From Catalimonadaceae bacterium JC749 (GTDB lineage Bacteria; Bacteroidota; Bacteroidia; Cytophagales; Cyclobacteriaceae), in contig JAJNNC010000002.1 of assembly GCA_021730635.1 (NCBI GenBank), positions 62,001-126,000 of the forward strand: DNA of 64,000 bases, read 5' to 3'. A model generated the notes under the pieces. That model was given only the letters and a program-made list of their open reading frames with translations, had not been told where the DNA came from and searched no databases. Below, one piece after another: positions 1 through 8,594 of this stretch (position 1 is the stretch's first letter; every line of letters begins with the position of its first letter). The position numbers and the translations under genes were made by a program.

Positions 1-164
1 GGGTAGCCGACGATCGGTCTTTTTCCATAGGACAAGTGTTCTATGGCGTGCCCTTACACATCTGTCCGACGGTAGCCCTCTATGGAGAAGCGTATGTGGT
101 GGAAAACCGCAGGATACAAGGCACCTGGAAAGTCGTGTCCAGAGAAAGGAAAATAACGATTTAA
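1..164 (+). CDS. C-terminal fragment of D-threonine aldolase / D-serine dehydratase-like PLP protein
   Basis: Frame 3 is open from the window edge to TAA at 162-164 (about 53 residues). The visible part contains PLHICPTVALY, matching the C-terminal HxCxT zinc-binding motif of the alanine-racemase-fold D-threonine aldolase/DSD1 D-serine dehydratase family, where His and Cys bind a metal near the active site. It is followed by a short beta-rich tail typical of the C-terminal domain. The N-terminal PLP barrel lies outside the window, so substrate (D-threonine, D-serine, 3-hydroxyaspartate) cannot be told. It sits 80 bases upstream of a same-strand M19 dipeptidase, a plausible partner in D-amino-acid or dipeptide use. 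The family call rests on one motif. Confidence 0.6.
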   Translation, partial: VADDRSFSIGQVFYGVPLHICPTVALYGEAYVVENRRIQGTWKVVSRERKITI

Positions 165-244
165 GTTAAGAAAAATTCATGCTGAAGAAACTGTGATCGT
201 TCTTCATATAGGATTTATTGTGAATCAAAAAAGACTGAATAATT

Positions 245-1312
245 ATGCTCATTGTAGATGCTCATCTGGATTTAAGTATGAATGCGATGGAGTGGAACCG
301 GGACTTGCGTCAGTCCGTTTTTCATATCCGCGAACGTGAACAGGGGATGACCGACAAACCCGACCGGGGAAAGGGTACAGTAGCTTTTCCGGAGATGCGA
401 AAAGGAAATATTGGTTTGTGTGTAGCTACTCTGATTGCACGCTACGTGAAACCGGGTTATCCTCTGCCGGGCTGGCATTCCCAGGAACAGGCCTGGGCAC
501 AAACCCAGGGGCAACTCGCCTGGTACCGGGCTATGGAAGCCGAAGGCGAACTCACACAGATTACGGATGTAGCTTCTTTGGAACGACATCTGCATGCCTG
601 GGAAAATAGGGGTGAGGAGAAGCACCCGATTGGTTATATCCTATCTCTGGAAGGAGCAGATTCTATGGTGAATATGGGATATCTGGAGAGAGCGTATGAA
701 CAAGGTCTACGGGCTATAGGCCCTGCGCATTACGGACCGGGCGTGTATGCCTATGGTACCGACGCTAGCGGAGGAATCGGAGAGAAAGGCAAGGAATTGC
801 TGAAAAATATGGAACGTCTCAACATCATCCTGGATGCCACTCACCTTTGTGATGAAAGTTTCTGGGAAGCCATGGACCATTTTCACGGACAGGTATGGGC
901 CAGCCATTCTAACTGCCGGAGTCTGGTCAACCACAACCGTCAGTTTGCCGATGAGCAGCTCAAAGAACTGATTCAGCGGGGGGCTGTGATAGGAGGGGTG
1001 TTAGACGCCTGGATGATGATCCCTCAGTGGGTGAGGGGTAAGTCTACACCGGAAAGTGAAGGCCTTTCGCTCCGGCATGTCATCGATCACTACGACCATA
1101 TTTGCCAGATGGCGGGTAATTCATTGCATGTGGCTATCGGTACCGACATGGATGGTGCTTTTGGTAAAGAACAGACACCGGCTGATATGGAAACTATCGC
1201 TGACTTACAAAATTTGCCGTCCCTACTCAGCGAAAGGGGCTATACGACAGAAGATATTGAAAACATCATGTTCCGCAACTGGATCAGGTTTCTGAAAAAT
1301 GCCTGGACATGA
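245..1312 (+). CDS. membrane dipeptidase (peptidase family M19)
   Basis: The 355-residue length fits the M19 (renal dipeptidase) family, binuclear zinc amidohydrolases that cleave dipeptides, often with a D-residue at the C-terminal position. Visible ligands: H7 and D9 in the N-terminal AHLD, bridging E136 in SLEGAD, H200 in DATHL and H221 in ASHSNCR, with GTDMDG near residue 300 corresponding to the usual G[ST]DFDG segment. No signal peptide or lipobox is seen, so a cytoplasmic enzyme is inferred. The ATG at 245 places the HxD motif at the expected distance from the N-terminus. It follows a D-threonine aldolase-like gene on the same strand, suggesting a small D-amino-acid catabolic unit. Substrate is not determinable. 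Confidence 0.9.
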   Translation: MLIVDAHLDLSMNAMEWNRDLRQSVFHIREREQGMTDKPDRGKGTVAFPEMRKGNIGLCVATLIARYVKPGYPLPGWHSQEQAWAQTQGQLAWYRAMEAEGELTQITDVASLERHLHAWENRGEEKHPIGYILSLEGADSMVNMGYLERAYEQGLRAIGPAHYGPGVYAYGTDASGGIGEKGKELLKNMERLNIILDATHLCDESFWEAMDHFHGQVWASHSNCRSLVNHNRQFADEQLKELIQRGAVIGGVLDAWMMIPQWVRGKSTPESEGLSLRHVIDHYDHICQMAGNSLHVAIGTDMDGAFGKEQTPADMETIADLQNLPSLLSERGYTTEDIENIMFRNWIRFLKNAWT

Positions 1313-1369
1313 TCAGCGCTCGATACAATACAGAAAGGGCACAGATTGGCCATTAGGGGCTTTATGCAT

Positions 1370-1816
1370 TTAATGCCACCACTGATGTATTCTCTGGCGC
1401 ATCTGCTGCAACTGATGTTCTTCAGGAAGAAGCTGCTCTTGAGGTTGTTGTTTCCATGCTACCAGATAAGCCTGAACCGTTTGCAAATAGACTAATAATG
1501 TATCAGAAAATATAGAATGCATCAGCTTGTCTTCCTTTTGGATGAGATGCCCCAGTTCTTCGGCCAGTCGGTGTATCCGGTGTGCTATAGTATTCAACTT
1601 GCTGCTGATTTCTGAATGTTTTTCCGCTGGCTCCGACTTTCTACCCTGTTGATGCCTTGCGATTAACTGGTCTAAAGTAAAAAAGAGCGTTTGCCACTCT
1701 TGCAGGGTATCTTTGGCGGGAGAAAGTTGAATCGGTCGACGCTTTCCCACTATCTTTACAACAAGTACATAAAAGGCTATCAGATAAGCGGTAAGAAAAA
1801 GTAATAAATCTATCAT
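1370..1816 (-). CDS. hypothetical membrane-anchored helical protein
   Basis: I do not recognise a family. The 148-residue product starts with a hydrophobic segment (residues about 3-23) followed by a basic KRRP stretch, so a single N-terminal anchor with a cytoplasmic body is likely. The rest is predicted helical and Gln/His-rich, with heptad-like leucines. It is the last gene of a minus-strand group after the small lipoprotein (47-base gap) and the BKACE gene. It converges with the M19 dipeptidase. Codon use resembles the neighbours. It may be lineage-specific. Confidence 0.6.
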   Translation of the reverse strand: MIDLLLFLTAYLIAFYVLVVKIVGKRRPIQLSPAKDTLQEWQTLFFTLDQLIARHQQGRKSEPAEKHSEISSKLNTIAHRIHRLAEELGHLIQKEDKLMHSIFSDTLLVYLQTVQAYLVAWKQQPQEQLLPEEHQLQQMRQRIHQWWH

Positions 1817-1863
1817 TTCCTCACGTAATGATATGTTTATAAAGTATCCTATCCCCAGCCTTT

Positions 1864-2265
1864 TTATTCTACTTTCTGGAAGGTCAGTCGCTGTTGTCCG
1901 GAAGTATTTTTCTGATAAAAATCCCCTATGCTGATCTGATCCTTTTTCAGTTCAAAATGATAATCATGAAAGCAGTAGCAGCTTGACAAGAGGTTGTAAA
2001 CAGAAATGGTGTTATCCTTTAATTGGTATTGGTAAGTCCCGGATCCGTATTTGGGTAAAACATGCCCGTTACGAATTTCTTTACCCCGGTTTAGCGTAAA
2101 GTATTTGTCGTAATGAAAAGGTTCTTGGGCAAAGACCAAGGTGTCGGTGCGGTCGGTCACCTCTACCCAAATACCCTGAAGCTGCTCTTTGCTGATTTCT
2201 TCCGGCTGGCAGCCTAGATGAAGAATAAGGAAAACCAGCAAAGCACAGAAATAGCTTTTTTTCAT
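1864..2265 (-). CDS. small lipoprotein, lipocalin-like
   Basis: The 133-residue product begins with a lipoprotein signal peptide: MKK, a hydrophobic core, then the lipobox LHLGC with the lipidated Cys at residue 19. The mature part (LQGIWVEVTDRTDTLVF onward) has the opening of small lipocalin-like lipoproteins, where a GxW strand starts an antiparallel beta barrel, and the remainder alternates in beta-strand fashion. No catalytic motif is seen. It starts 9 bases after the stop of the BKACE gene and is probably co-transcribed with it. Function unknown; the lipocalin-like label is inferred from the GxW-type start and strand pattern. Confidence 0.7.
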   Translation of the reverse strand: MKKSYFCALLVFLILHLGCQPEEISKEQLQGIWVEVTDRTDTLVFAQEPFHYDKYFTLNRGKEIRNGHVLPKYGSGTYQYQLKDNTISVYNLLSSCYCFHDYHFELKKDQISIGDFYQKNTSGQQRLTFQKVE

Positions 2266-2274
2266 AGATGATTT

Positions 2275-3030
2275 TCAGAATAAAGACGAGACCAAAGCGA
2301 TAAAGGTATTTTGCTTTTGATGCCATATTTTTTTAGCAGCCGCCAGCATAGACACGTTGTCAGGAGCGGTTTTACCTCCCGGCAGGGTCAGGCAATCTTC
2401 AAAACCAATGCGGGTATCATATCCTTTTTTCTTGGCCAGCTTTAGCATCGGCCAGGCTGTCTGCTCAAAACCATGCAGCAGGCGGGGAGAGGCAATGTCT
2501 CGGGCATCCAGCAGCTCGATGATACGCTCTACTGTGGCGGTGGCATCTTTAAAGGCAGTTTCCTGGGGTTCTATCAAAACTCTCAGGCACCATTCGGAGA
2601 AGTTACTCTTAAGAAAGGCTTTGGCAGCCGGAACATCGAAGATACCCGCCTCAATGTCAATACCTTTGGAGAGTACCGTATCGGCCAGGGTAGGAAACCC
2701 TTCTTCGTGGAGGTTTACAGATACAAAATCGGGCAGCACCTCCCAGTTTCTGATCAGGTCCAGACGGCGGCCTACATCAGGTTCAATCCAGGAACCCGTA
2801 CTGATTCCGATGGGGGTATGGATATCTCTGTTGCGCAGGGCTGTCAAAGATTCGCCCACACAGTCAGGATCCAGTGTTTCTTCTCCCTCAGCGTCTCTTA
2901 CATGAAAATGAATGGCTTCCGCACCGGCTTGTGTCACCTTCCAGGCTTCCTCTACTATTTCAGGTAAGTAAACAGGAATAGCAGGGTGTTCTGATTTAGA
3001 CCGGGTACCATTAATGGCTGCTTCAATCAT
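2275..3030 (-). CDS. beta-keto acid cleavage enzyme (BKACE, DUF849 family)
   Basis: The 251-residue TIM-barrel protein belongs to the 3-keto-5-aminohexanoate cleavage (Kce/BKACE) family, which condenses a beta-keto acid with acetyl-CoA to give acetoacetate plus a new acyl-CoA. The zinc site is visible: H41 and H43 in HFHVRD, E211 in GFEDCL, and early E3 in MIEAAING. Family members usually have 270-310 residues; the C-terminus here is short and ends in a hydrophobic tail rather than the usual helix. Known substrates range from 3-keto-5-aminohexanoate to dehydrocarnitine, and no lysine-fermentation genes lie nearby, so the substrate is open. It is first in a minus-strand trio and divergent from the mannan PUL sigma gene. 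Confidence 0.85.
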   Translation of the reverse strand: MIEAAINGTRSKSEHPAIPVYLPEIVEEAWKVTQAGAEAIHFHVRDAEGEETLDPDCVGESLTALRNRDIHTPIGISTGSWIEPDVGRRLDLIRNWEVLPDFVSVNLHEEGFPTLADTVLSKGIDIEAGIFDVPAAKAFLKSNFSEWCLRVLIEPQETAFKDATATVERIIELLDARDIASPRLLHGFEQTAWPMLKLAKKKGYDTRIGFEDCLTLPGGKTAPDNVSMLAAAKKIWHQKQNTFIALVSSLF

Positions 3031-3408
3031 TTTTTAAAAAAGGGTTAAGTAAGGGTTGTTTCGTCATAAGTTTACATGCCGGATGCTGTTTTCCTTTCTC
3101 CAGATTCACTTCCGAAAGCCTCACTACTTCTTCTTGCTCATACTTTATATTTACAGCATGTAGACAAAAAATAAAAATACTTTTTACATATAATAAGACA
3201 CACAAAACAGTAGAATGGTTGGGATAATCTTCTCCCTATAAGAGCTAACGATAAGCAAACATGCTAGGATTTATAATATTTGAAGAATATACAACTTTTT
3301 TGGAGAGATTTTTCCAAAATTGATAATATAAGCAAAAAAAATATTGTGTTACTCTAGCAAAGTATCATCATTTGGTTTCTTTAGGGAAAAAGATTTAGTT
3401 CGTCAATC
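3031..3408. other. AT-rich intergenic region between divergent genes
   Basis: This 378-base stretch separates the minus-strand BKACE gene from the plus-strand ECF sigma gene, so it should hold both promoters. I found no perfect Bacteroidota TTG-N17-23-TAnnTTTG promoter, no strong hairpin and no convincing small gene. A 60-codon minus-strand frame at 3023-3205 overlaps the BKACE start and has no recognisable content. Confidence 0.5.
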
Positions 3409-3957
3409 TTGAATACAGAAGATCAGGTTTTATGGGAAAGAATGCAAAAAAGCGACCATGCGGCAGTCTCCATGCTGTATCGTCGTTATTTTCAACTCTT
3501 GTTTAGCTATGCTTTTAGGATGAGTAAAGAAAAGGAGCGTAGTAAAGACTGTGTCCATGATCTTTTTGTCTATCTATGGGAAAACCGAGAGGGACTTCCC
3601 AAAGTCGGCAATGTGCGGGCTTATCTGCTGACCGCTGTCAGAAACAGGATGTATAAATTGTTGAAACGTGATCAAAAATTGATGGTGGAAGAAGAGCAAC
3701 AGATCGTACCATTGGAAATCATTTTTTCTATAGAGCAGACTATGATCAACCAGGAAGAGGATGAAGAAAAGCATTGGCAAATCAAGACAGCCTTGAAAGA
3801 ACTGACCGACCGTCAGAAAGAACTCATCTACCTGCAATTTTATGAAGGGCTGTCTATCCAGGAAATACAGCAAAGGACCTCTCTGCAATATCAATCGGTG
3901 AAAAATCTGACCTACCGGGCTTTAACTACTTTGAGAAAGGCACTGAAAAAAAAATAA
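3409..3957 (+). CDS. ECF-type RNA polymerase sigma factor, FecI-like
   Basis: The 182-residue protein has sigma region 2 at about residues 22-90 (core-binding LYRRYFQLLFSYAFRM and the DCVHDLFVYLWENRE segment) and region 4 at about 125-180, with a helix-turn-helix in LSIQEIQQRTSLQYQSVKNL. It has the layout of Bacteroidota FecI-type sigma factors that act with a FecR anti-sigma to drive one PUL. The start is TTG at 3409: an in-frame stop lies just upstream (3382) and the next candidate, ATG at 3442, would cut into the usual N-terminal helix. It lies 74 bases before fecR and presumably directs transcription of the susC operon beginning at 5205 when mannan-type oligosaccharides occupy the receptor. 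Confidence 0.93.
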   Translation: MNTEDQVLWERMQKSDHAAVSMLYRRYFQLLFSYAFRMSKEKERSKDCVHDLFVYLWENREGLPKVGNVRAYLLTAVRNRMYKLLKRDQKLMVEEEQQIVPLEIIFSIEQTMINQEEDEEKHWQIKTALKELTDRQKELIYLQFYEGLSIQEIQQRTSLQYQSVKNLTYRALTTLRKALKKK

Positions 3958-4031
3958 AAATTTTTTCTAAATATTGAGTACCTAACCGCTGTCGCCAGGT
4001 CTTACCTGTAAATGAGCCTTACTTATACCTG

Positions 4032-5069
4032 GTGAAAGATAAAGACTATATCAATTATACGGCTGAGGATTTTTCTTTGGATGCCTCTTTCCGGGCCTAT
4101 TACCTCTCCGCTGATGAAGCGCATATACGGTTCTGGAAGCATTGGATAGAGGATCATCCTGAAAAAAGAGAAGAGATCAAAGAAGCGATCGCGCTGCTTG
4201 ATGTGCTGTTCACCCGCTTGCCTGATGACGAATTTGAAGAGCAGCTCAGAAAGTTTTCAGACATTACCGGGTCTGTCGTACTTCCTGAAGAAAAAGAACG
4301 ACCCCTAAGAAGGGTATCTGCCTGGATACGTATTGCTGCCATGATCAGTTTTCTGATCTTCGCCGGGTGGGCTGGATATCAGATGTCCCAACGATTTTCT
4401 ACTACGCCTTCGCCTGAAACACAGGCCATTCGCCAGATCAGCCGCTCTACCATGAATGGACAGAAAGCGACAATCACCTTGCAAGATGGAACGAAAATAC
4501 ACCTGAATGCAGCCAGCCAACTCTCTTTTCCGGAATATTTCCGAGATAGTCTACGAGAGGTGAGTCTGAAAGGAGAAGCTTACTTCGAAGTGGCCAGCGA
4601 TGAACAGAAACCTTTTATCGTAAAAACCGGCGACTTATACACGCAGGTTTTAGGAACCTCTTTTAACATTAATGCCTATCCGGAGACCAAAGGTGTGAAA
4701 GTGGTTTTGGTAGAAGGTAAAGTTCAGGTAGTGCAGCGTGATACGAAAGAAAGTCTGATACTACAACCCTCAGAAATGGCTTTGTTTCACAAGGACAATC
4801 TGAGGTTGGAAAAGGCTGTTGTCAATACCCGGGAATTTACTGTTTGGCGGGAAGGGATTATACTCTTTGAGAGGGCTTCTTTTGAGGAAATACAGCAGGT
4901 ATTAGAGCGCTGGTATGATGTGCAATTTGAGTATCAGCAAAAGCCAGCGATGCAGGGTTTTTCCGGTGAGTTTAAGGACCAAAGCCTGAAAGCAGTGATG
5001 GATGGAATCAGCTTTTCCGTAGGATTTTCTTATACCATTGAAGGTAAAAAAGTCATCATAAATTCATAA
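4032..5069 (+). CDS. FecR-type anti-sigma factor / signal transducer
   Basis: The 345-residue protein has the standard layout: N-terminal cytoplasmic anti-sigma region (residues 1-95), one membrane span (about 98-116, flanked by Arg), a periplasmic FecR domain (about 135-235, including ATITLQDGTKIHLNAAS and GEAYFEV) and a C-terminal DUF4974-like domain (about 270-345). It would hold the upstream sigma factor inactive and release it when the STN domain of the downstream SusC contacts the periplasmic part. The start is GTG at 4032, giving the usual acidic N-terminus; no ATG lies nearby in frame. It is followed by a 135-base gap containing a stem-loop and then susC. Confidence 0.93.
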   Translation: MKDKDYINYTAEDFSLDASFRAYYLSADEAHIRFWKHWIEDHPEKREEIKEAIALLDVLFTRLPDDEFEEQLRKFSDITGSVVLPEEKERPLRRVSAWIRIAAMISFLIFAGWAGYQMSQRFSTTPSPETQAIRQISRSTMNGQKATITLQDGTKIHLNAASQLSFPEYFRDSLREVSLKGEAYFEVASDEQKPFIVKTGDLYTQVLGTSFNINAYPETKGVKVVLVEGKVQVVQRDTKESLILQPSEMALFHKDNLRLEKAVVNTREFTVWREGIILFERASFEEIQQVLERWYDVQFEYQQKPAMQGFSGEFKDQSLKAVMDGISFSVGFSYTIEGKKVIINS

Positions 5070-5108
5070 GCATGCAAAACACATACAACACCAGTTAGAA
5101 AAACCAAG

Positions 5109-5159
5109 AGCTCCTGCTCCGTAAGAAGTTTTGGCGAACAGGCTACGGTGGCAGGAGCT
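5109..5159 (+). promoter_or_regulatory. stem-loop in the leader of the mannan-type susC
   Basis: An interrupted inverted repeat lies between fecR and susC. The outer arms AGCTCCTGC (5109-5117) and GCAGGAGCT (5151-5159) pair perfectly, and the inner arms CCGTA (5119-5123) and TACGG (5144-5148) extend the helix to 14 pairs around a small internal loop, closing a 20-base loop (5124-5143). It ends 45 bases before the susC ATG at 5205 and is not followed by a T-run, so a plain terminator is unlikely. It could stabilise the susC mRNA, affect translation, or mark an attenuation site that separates fecIR from susCD expression. Confidence 0.5.
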
Positions 5160-5204
5160 TCAGGATGTTATGAAACTCAACTGTTCCACAAACAACTTAA
5201 AATT

Positions 5205-8200
5205 ATGAAATCAAAACTAATAGGGCAACTTACTACTATGTCAAAGTTTATGGCCTATGGCTGGTTGTTACAACTTTTCTTCACCAGTATACTGATTGCT
5301 TCTGATGGAATGGCGCAGAAGCCGGAGAGCATAGAGAAGATACAGATGAGCATCCAATTTGAGAAAGCAATGCTGGAGGAGGTGTTTTCTTATATTGCCG
5401 GTCAGACACAATTGAAGTTCGCCTATGAACACAGTAATGTTGATGTCAGGCAAAAAGTAACAGTGAAAGCCAAAGAGACTACGCTTGGAAACATCTTAAG
5501 AGAGTTATCCAAGAACTATGATCTGAAGTTTCTACGGATTAATGACAATATTTTTGTCAGTAAAAAAGAGGGGGGCGATCGGGTAGAAGAACGACTTTCG
5601 GTTCAACATCAGGTGCGAGGGAAAGTCACAGCTTTATCTTCAGGAGAGGGGCTACCTGGTGTAAATGTTTTAGTAAAAGGCAGTAGCATTGGCACAGTCA
5701 CCGATGTGGATGGTAACTACAGCCTGAATGTCCCTTCTGCCACTGATACCCTGATCTTCTCCTCTATTGGATATGTACAGGAAGAAATTCCTGTCAATAA
5801 TCAGTCTACCCTTGATGTGCAATTGGCAGAAGACATCCGGTCTTTAGAGGAAATCGTGGTGATCGGTTATGGCACACAACAAAGATCAAGTGTGACCGGG
5901 GCGGTGGACCAGGTCTCTTCTGAAGCCTTAGAGGGGCGTCCTGTGGTGAATCTTACCGACGCCTTACAGGGAGTGTCTGCCAACCTGATTATACAACAGC
6001 CTAATTCCGAGCCAGGAGCAGGCATCAATCTCAATATAAGGGGCATCAGTACACTGGGAAACAATAGTCCGCTGGTGGTCATTGATGGTGTGGTTGGCGG
6101 AGATATTAATTTGTTGAATCCTTCGGATATCAAAAATATTTCTGTGTTGAAAGATGCGGGGAGCGCAGCCATTTACGGATCAAGAGCCAACAATGGCGTC
6201 ATCTTAATTACCACAAAAAAAGGAAGCAAGGATACGCGGCCTCAGGTTACTTTCAACGGTTTGGCAGGCATCAATTATCCTCATTTTTTCATCAAACCAG
6301 TGCATGGGTATGAGAATGCTATGTTGAGAAATGAATCCGCGTTGAATGCCGGACAGACTTCGGCGGTATACACGCCGGAAGAGATCAGACAGTTTAGAGA
6401 AAACGGAGATGAAACCTGGTTTGCCGATGAGATTCTGCAACCCGCCTGGCAGCAAAACCACAACTTAGCGGTTTCAGGGGGAGGCGAGCGTTCTACCTAT
6501 TATATTTCTGCTGGCTATTTAGACCAGCAAAGTAATTTTGTGGGGCCTGCCAAAGGAATAAAACGCTACAATTTCCGGCTCAACATGACCAACGAGCTTG
6601 GAAAGTTGAAGCTTACCTCTATCTTATCTTATGCCCGTCGGCTCAATACGGATCATTCCTTTTCTACCGGTACTTTGATGGTAGATGCCAGCAGAGTGCC
6701 CTTGATTTATGCCCAGAAAGATTCCTTGGGCCGTTATTTAACCAATGATGTACTTCAGGAATTCAATTCTTTGGGGATTTTAGAGCAGGGTGGCTTTCGC
6801 CGGTATGATGATGATCATGTTTATGGTAATGTAACTGCGGAGTTTGCCATCACAGATTTCCTGAAGTTGAGGGGCGTTTTTGGCGGAAACTTATATGCCA
6901 ACCACCTGTTTGCCAGAACACTTCAAGTGGATTTCTTTCCGCAGGGCGTTTATGGAGCCAACAGGAATACTTATGATGAAAGCCGGAAGAGCCTGGATTT
7001 GAATTCACAACTGATGGCCGATTTTACAAAAACGTTTAATGGAGAACATGACATAAATATACTGCTTGGTGTTTCTAATGAGAACCATACTGATCGTGGC
7101 ACCGGAATCTATAAAATCTTTACGGATCCGGAACTGGGTACCCCTGTTACAGAGACCGTGATCGAGCCCAACTCTTATACCTCCAATCAAAGCGCTTCAG
7201 AGAATAGCTTGAACTCTGCCTTCGGGCGTGCCTCCTATGCTTATCATGACAAGTACTACGGAGAGTTTAGTTTTCGCTATGATGGTTCTTCCAGGTTTGC
7301 AAAAAACAACCGCTGGGGGTTCTTTCCTTCTGTTTCCGTAGGATATCGGTTATCAGAAGAAAGCTTCCTGAGCAGCTACCGTGACCATGTAGGCAATGTT
7401 AAAGTAAGAGCTTCGTATGGGGTGCTGGGTAATCAGAATGTAGGAAATTATCAGTACCAGACCACCTATTTCACTTTTCAGAATGCCTATGGATTCAACA
7501 ATGTGCCAGTGAGCGGAGCAGGCTACAATTTTGCCAACCCGGACATCCGCTGGGAAAGCGCAGCGACTTTTAATGTAGGAGCTGATCTGGATTTCTTTAA
7601 TGGCGCTCTGACTTTATCTTTGGATTACTTCAACAAAGTAACATCCGACATTCTGATACCACCCGCTGTTCCGGGTGTTTTTGGTACGAGCTTACCCGAT
7701 TTTAATGCTGGAAAAGTGGGCAGTAAGGGTTGGGAGATAGTGGCTTCCTATGTACATCTGGGCAAAGGGGTGGACCATAGGATTTCATTCAATTTGGGAG
7801 ATTCCAGAAATGAAGTGCTGGATTTTCAGGGAGAAGAAAGGCTCACAGGGGTAGAAGAGCTACAGATTTTGTTGAAAGAAGGATATCCTTACCATTCGTA
7901 TGTGGGATTACAAAGAGAAGGCTATTTCCAAACTATAGATGAGATTGAAAGTGCTGCTAAACCCGAAGGGTTGACCAACCTGTTTCCGGGTGATAATCGC
8001 TATGTAGACGTGAACGAGGATGGTGTTATTGATGATGATGACAAAGTTGTCTTTGGGAATCCTTTCCCCAGATTCACCTTTGGTGCCAACTACAATGTGA
8101 GCTTCAAGGGGTTTGATTTGAGTATTTTTCTTCAGGGGGTTGGGAAAAGAACCATGATGATTCGTGGAGAAACGGTAGAGCCTTTCCATTTTAATTATGG

Positions 8201-8585
8201 CATGACCATGTATACCCATCAGCTGGATTACTGGACGCCACAAAACCCGGATGCCCGTTATCCCAGACTGTCCGACAATGGGAGTCAGTCCAATACCAAT
8301 AACTTCAGAAGAGGTTCGGATATGTACTTATTTGATGCGGCTTATCTACGGGTAAAAAATGTGCAGTTAGGGTATACGTTACCCGCTGCTTTTGCCAGGA
8401 AATTAGGTATGCAAAACTTTAGGGTATACCTGTCCGGTAAAAATCTTTTTACCCTCTCGGATGTGAAATTTGTGGACCCTGAGCTTACAGAGTTTAATAA
8501 TAACCTGCAAAATTCAGGAGCCAACAGTGCAAGAGCATATCCTACCATGATTTATTATGGATTTGGTGTAGATGTTACCTTTTAA
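5205..8585 (+). CDS. SusC/RagA-family TonB-dependent transporter with N-terminal STN domain
   Basis: Outer-membrane oligosaccharide importer. I place the start at ATG 5205 rather than 5148 because it gives a proper signal peptide (MKSKLIG, hydrophobic WLLQLFFTSILIA, cleavage near DGMAQ); product 1126 residues. Domains in order: STN signalling domain (about residues 45-120), carboxypeptidase-D-like beta sandwich (about 133-215, GLPGVNVLVKGSSIGTVTD), the SusC linker EEIVVIGYGTQ, plug domain with RGISTLGNNSPLVVIDG and GSRANNGVILITTKKG, and the C-terminal beta barrel. The STN domain fits regulation through the adjacent FecI/FecR pair. It forms the import complex with the SusD encoded 9 bases downstream. 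The GH76/GH92 neighbours imply an alpha-mannan substrate, by inference. Confidence 0.95.
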   Translation: MKSKLIGQLTTMSKFMAYGWLLQLFFTSILIASDGMAQKPESIEKIQMSIQFEKAMLEEVFSYIAGQTQLKFAYEHSNVDVRQKVTVKAKETTLGNILRELSKNYDLKFLRINDNIFVSKKEGGDRVEERLSVQHQVRGKVTALSSGEGLPGVNVLVKGSSIGTVTDVDGNYSLNVPSATDTLIFSSIGYVQEEIPVNNQSTLDVQLAEDIRSLEEIVVIGYGTQQRSSVTGAVDQVSSEALEGRPVVNLTDALQGVSANLIIQQPNSEPGAGINLNIRGISTLGNNSPLVVIDGVVGGDINLLNPSDIKNISVLKDAGSAAIYGSRANNGVILITTKKGSKDTRPQVTFNGLAGINYPHFFIKPVHGYENAMLRNESALNAGQTSAVYTPEEIRQFRENGDETWFADEILQPAWQQNHNLAVSGGGERSTYYISAGYLDQQSNFVGPAKGIKRYNFRLNMTNELGKLKLTSILSYARRLNTDHSFSTGTLMVDASRVPLIYAQKDSLGRYLTNDVLQEFNSLGILEQGGFRRYDDDHVYGNVTAEFAITDFLKLRGVFGGNLYANHLFARTLQVDFFPQGVYGANRNTYDESRKSLDLNSQLMADFTKTFNGEHDINILLGVSNENHTDRGTGIYKIFTDPELGTPVTETVIEPNSYTSNQSASENSLNSAFGRASYAYHDKYYGEFSFRYDGSSRFAKNNRWGFFPSVSVGYRLSEESFLSSYRDHVGNVKVRASYGVLGNQNVGNYQYQTTYFTFQNAYGFNNVPVSGAGYNFANPDIRWESAATFNVGADLDFFNGALTLSLDYFNKVTSDILIPPAVPGVFGTSLPDFNAGKVGSKGWEIVASYVHLGKGVDHRISFNLGDSRNEVLDFQGEERLTGVEELQILLKEGYPYHSYVGLQREGYFQTIDEIESAAKPEGLTNLFPGDNRYVDVNEDGVIDDDDKVVFGNPFPRFTFGANYNVSFKGFDLSIFLQGVGKRTMMIRGETVEPFHFNYGMTMYTHQLDYWTPQNPDARYPRLSDNGSQSNTNNFRRGSDMYLFDAAYLRVKNVQLGYTLPAAFARKLGMQNFRVYLSGKNLFTLSDVKFVDPELTEFNNNLQNSGANSARAYPTMIYYGFGVDVTF

Positions 8586-8594
8586 TTAAAAGCT

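Noticed and set aside
3023-3205. 60-codon minus-strand reading frame upstream of the BKACE gene
   Set aside because: It overlaps the BKACE start, lacks family features and its N-terminal half is AT-driven hydrophobic sequence; no conserved content could be seen.
5148-5204. Upstream ATG for the mannan-type SusC
   Set aside because: It would translate part of the stem-loop and push the signal peptide 19 residues inward; ATG 5205 gives a normal signal peptide.
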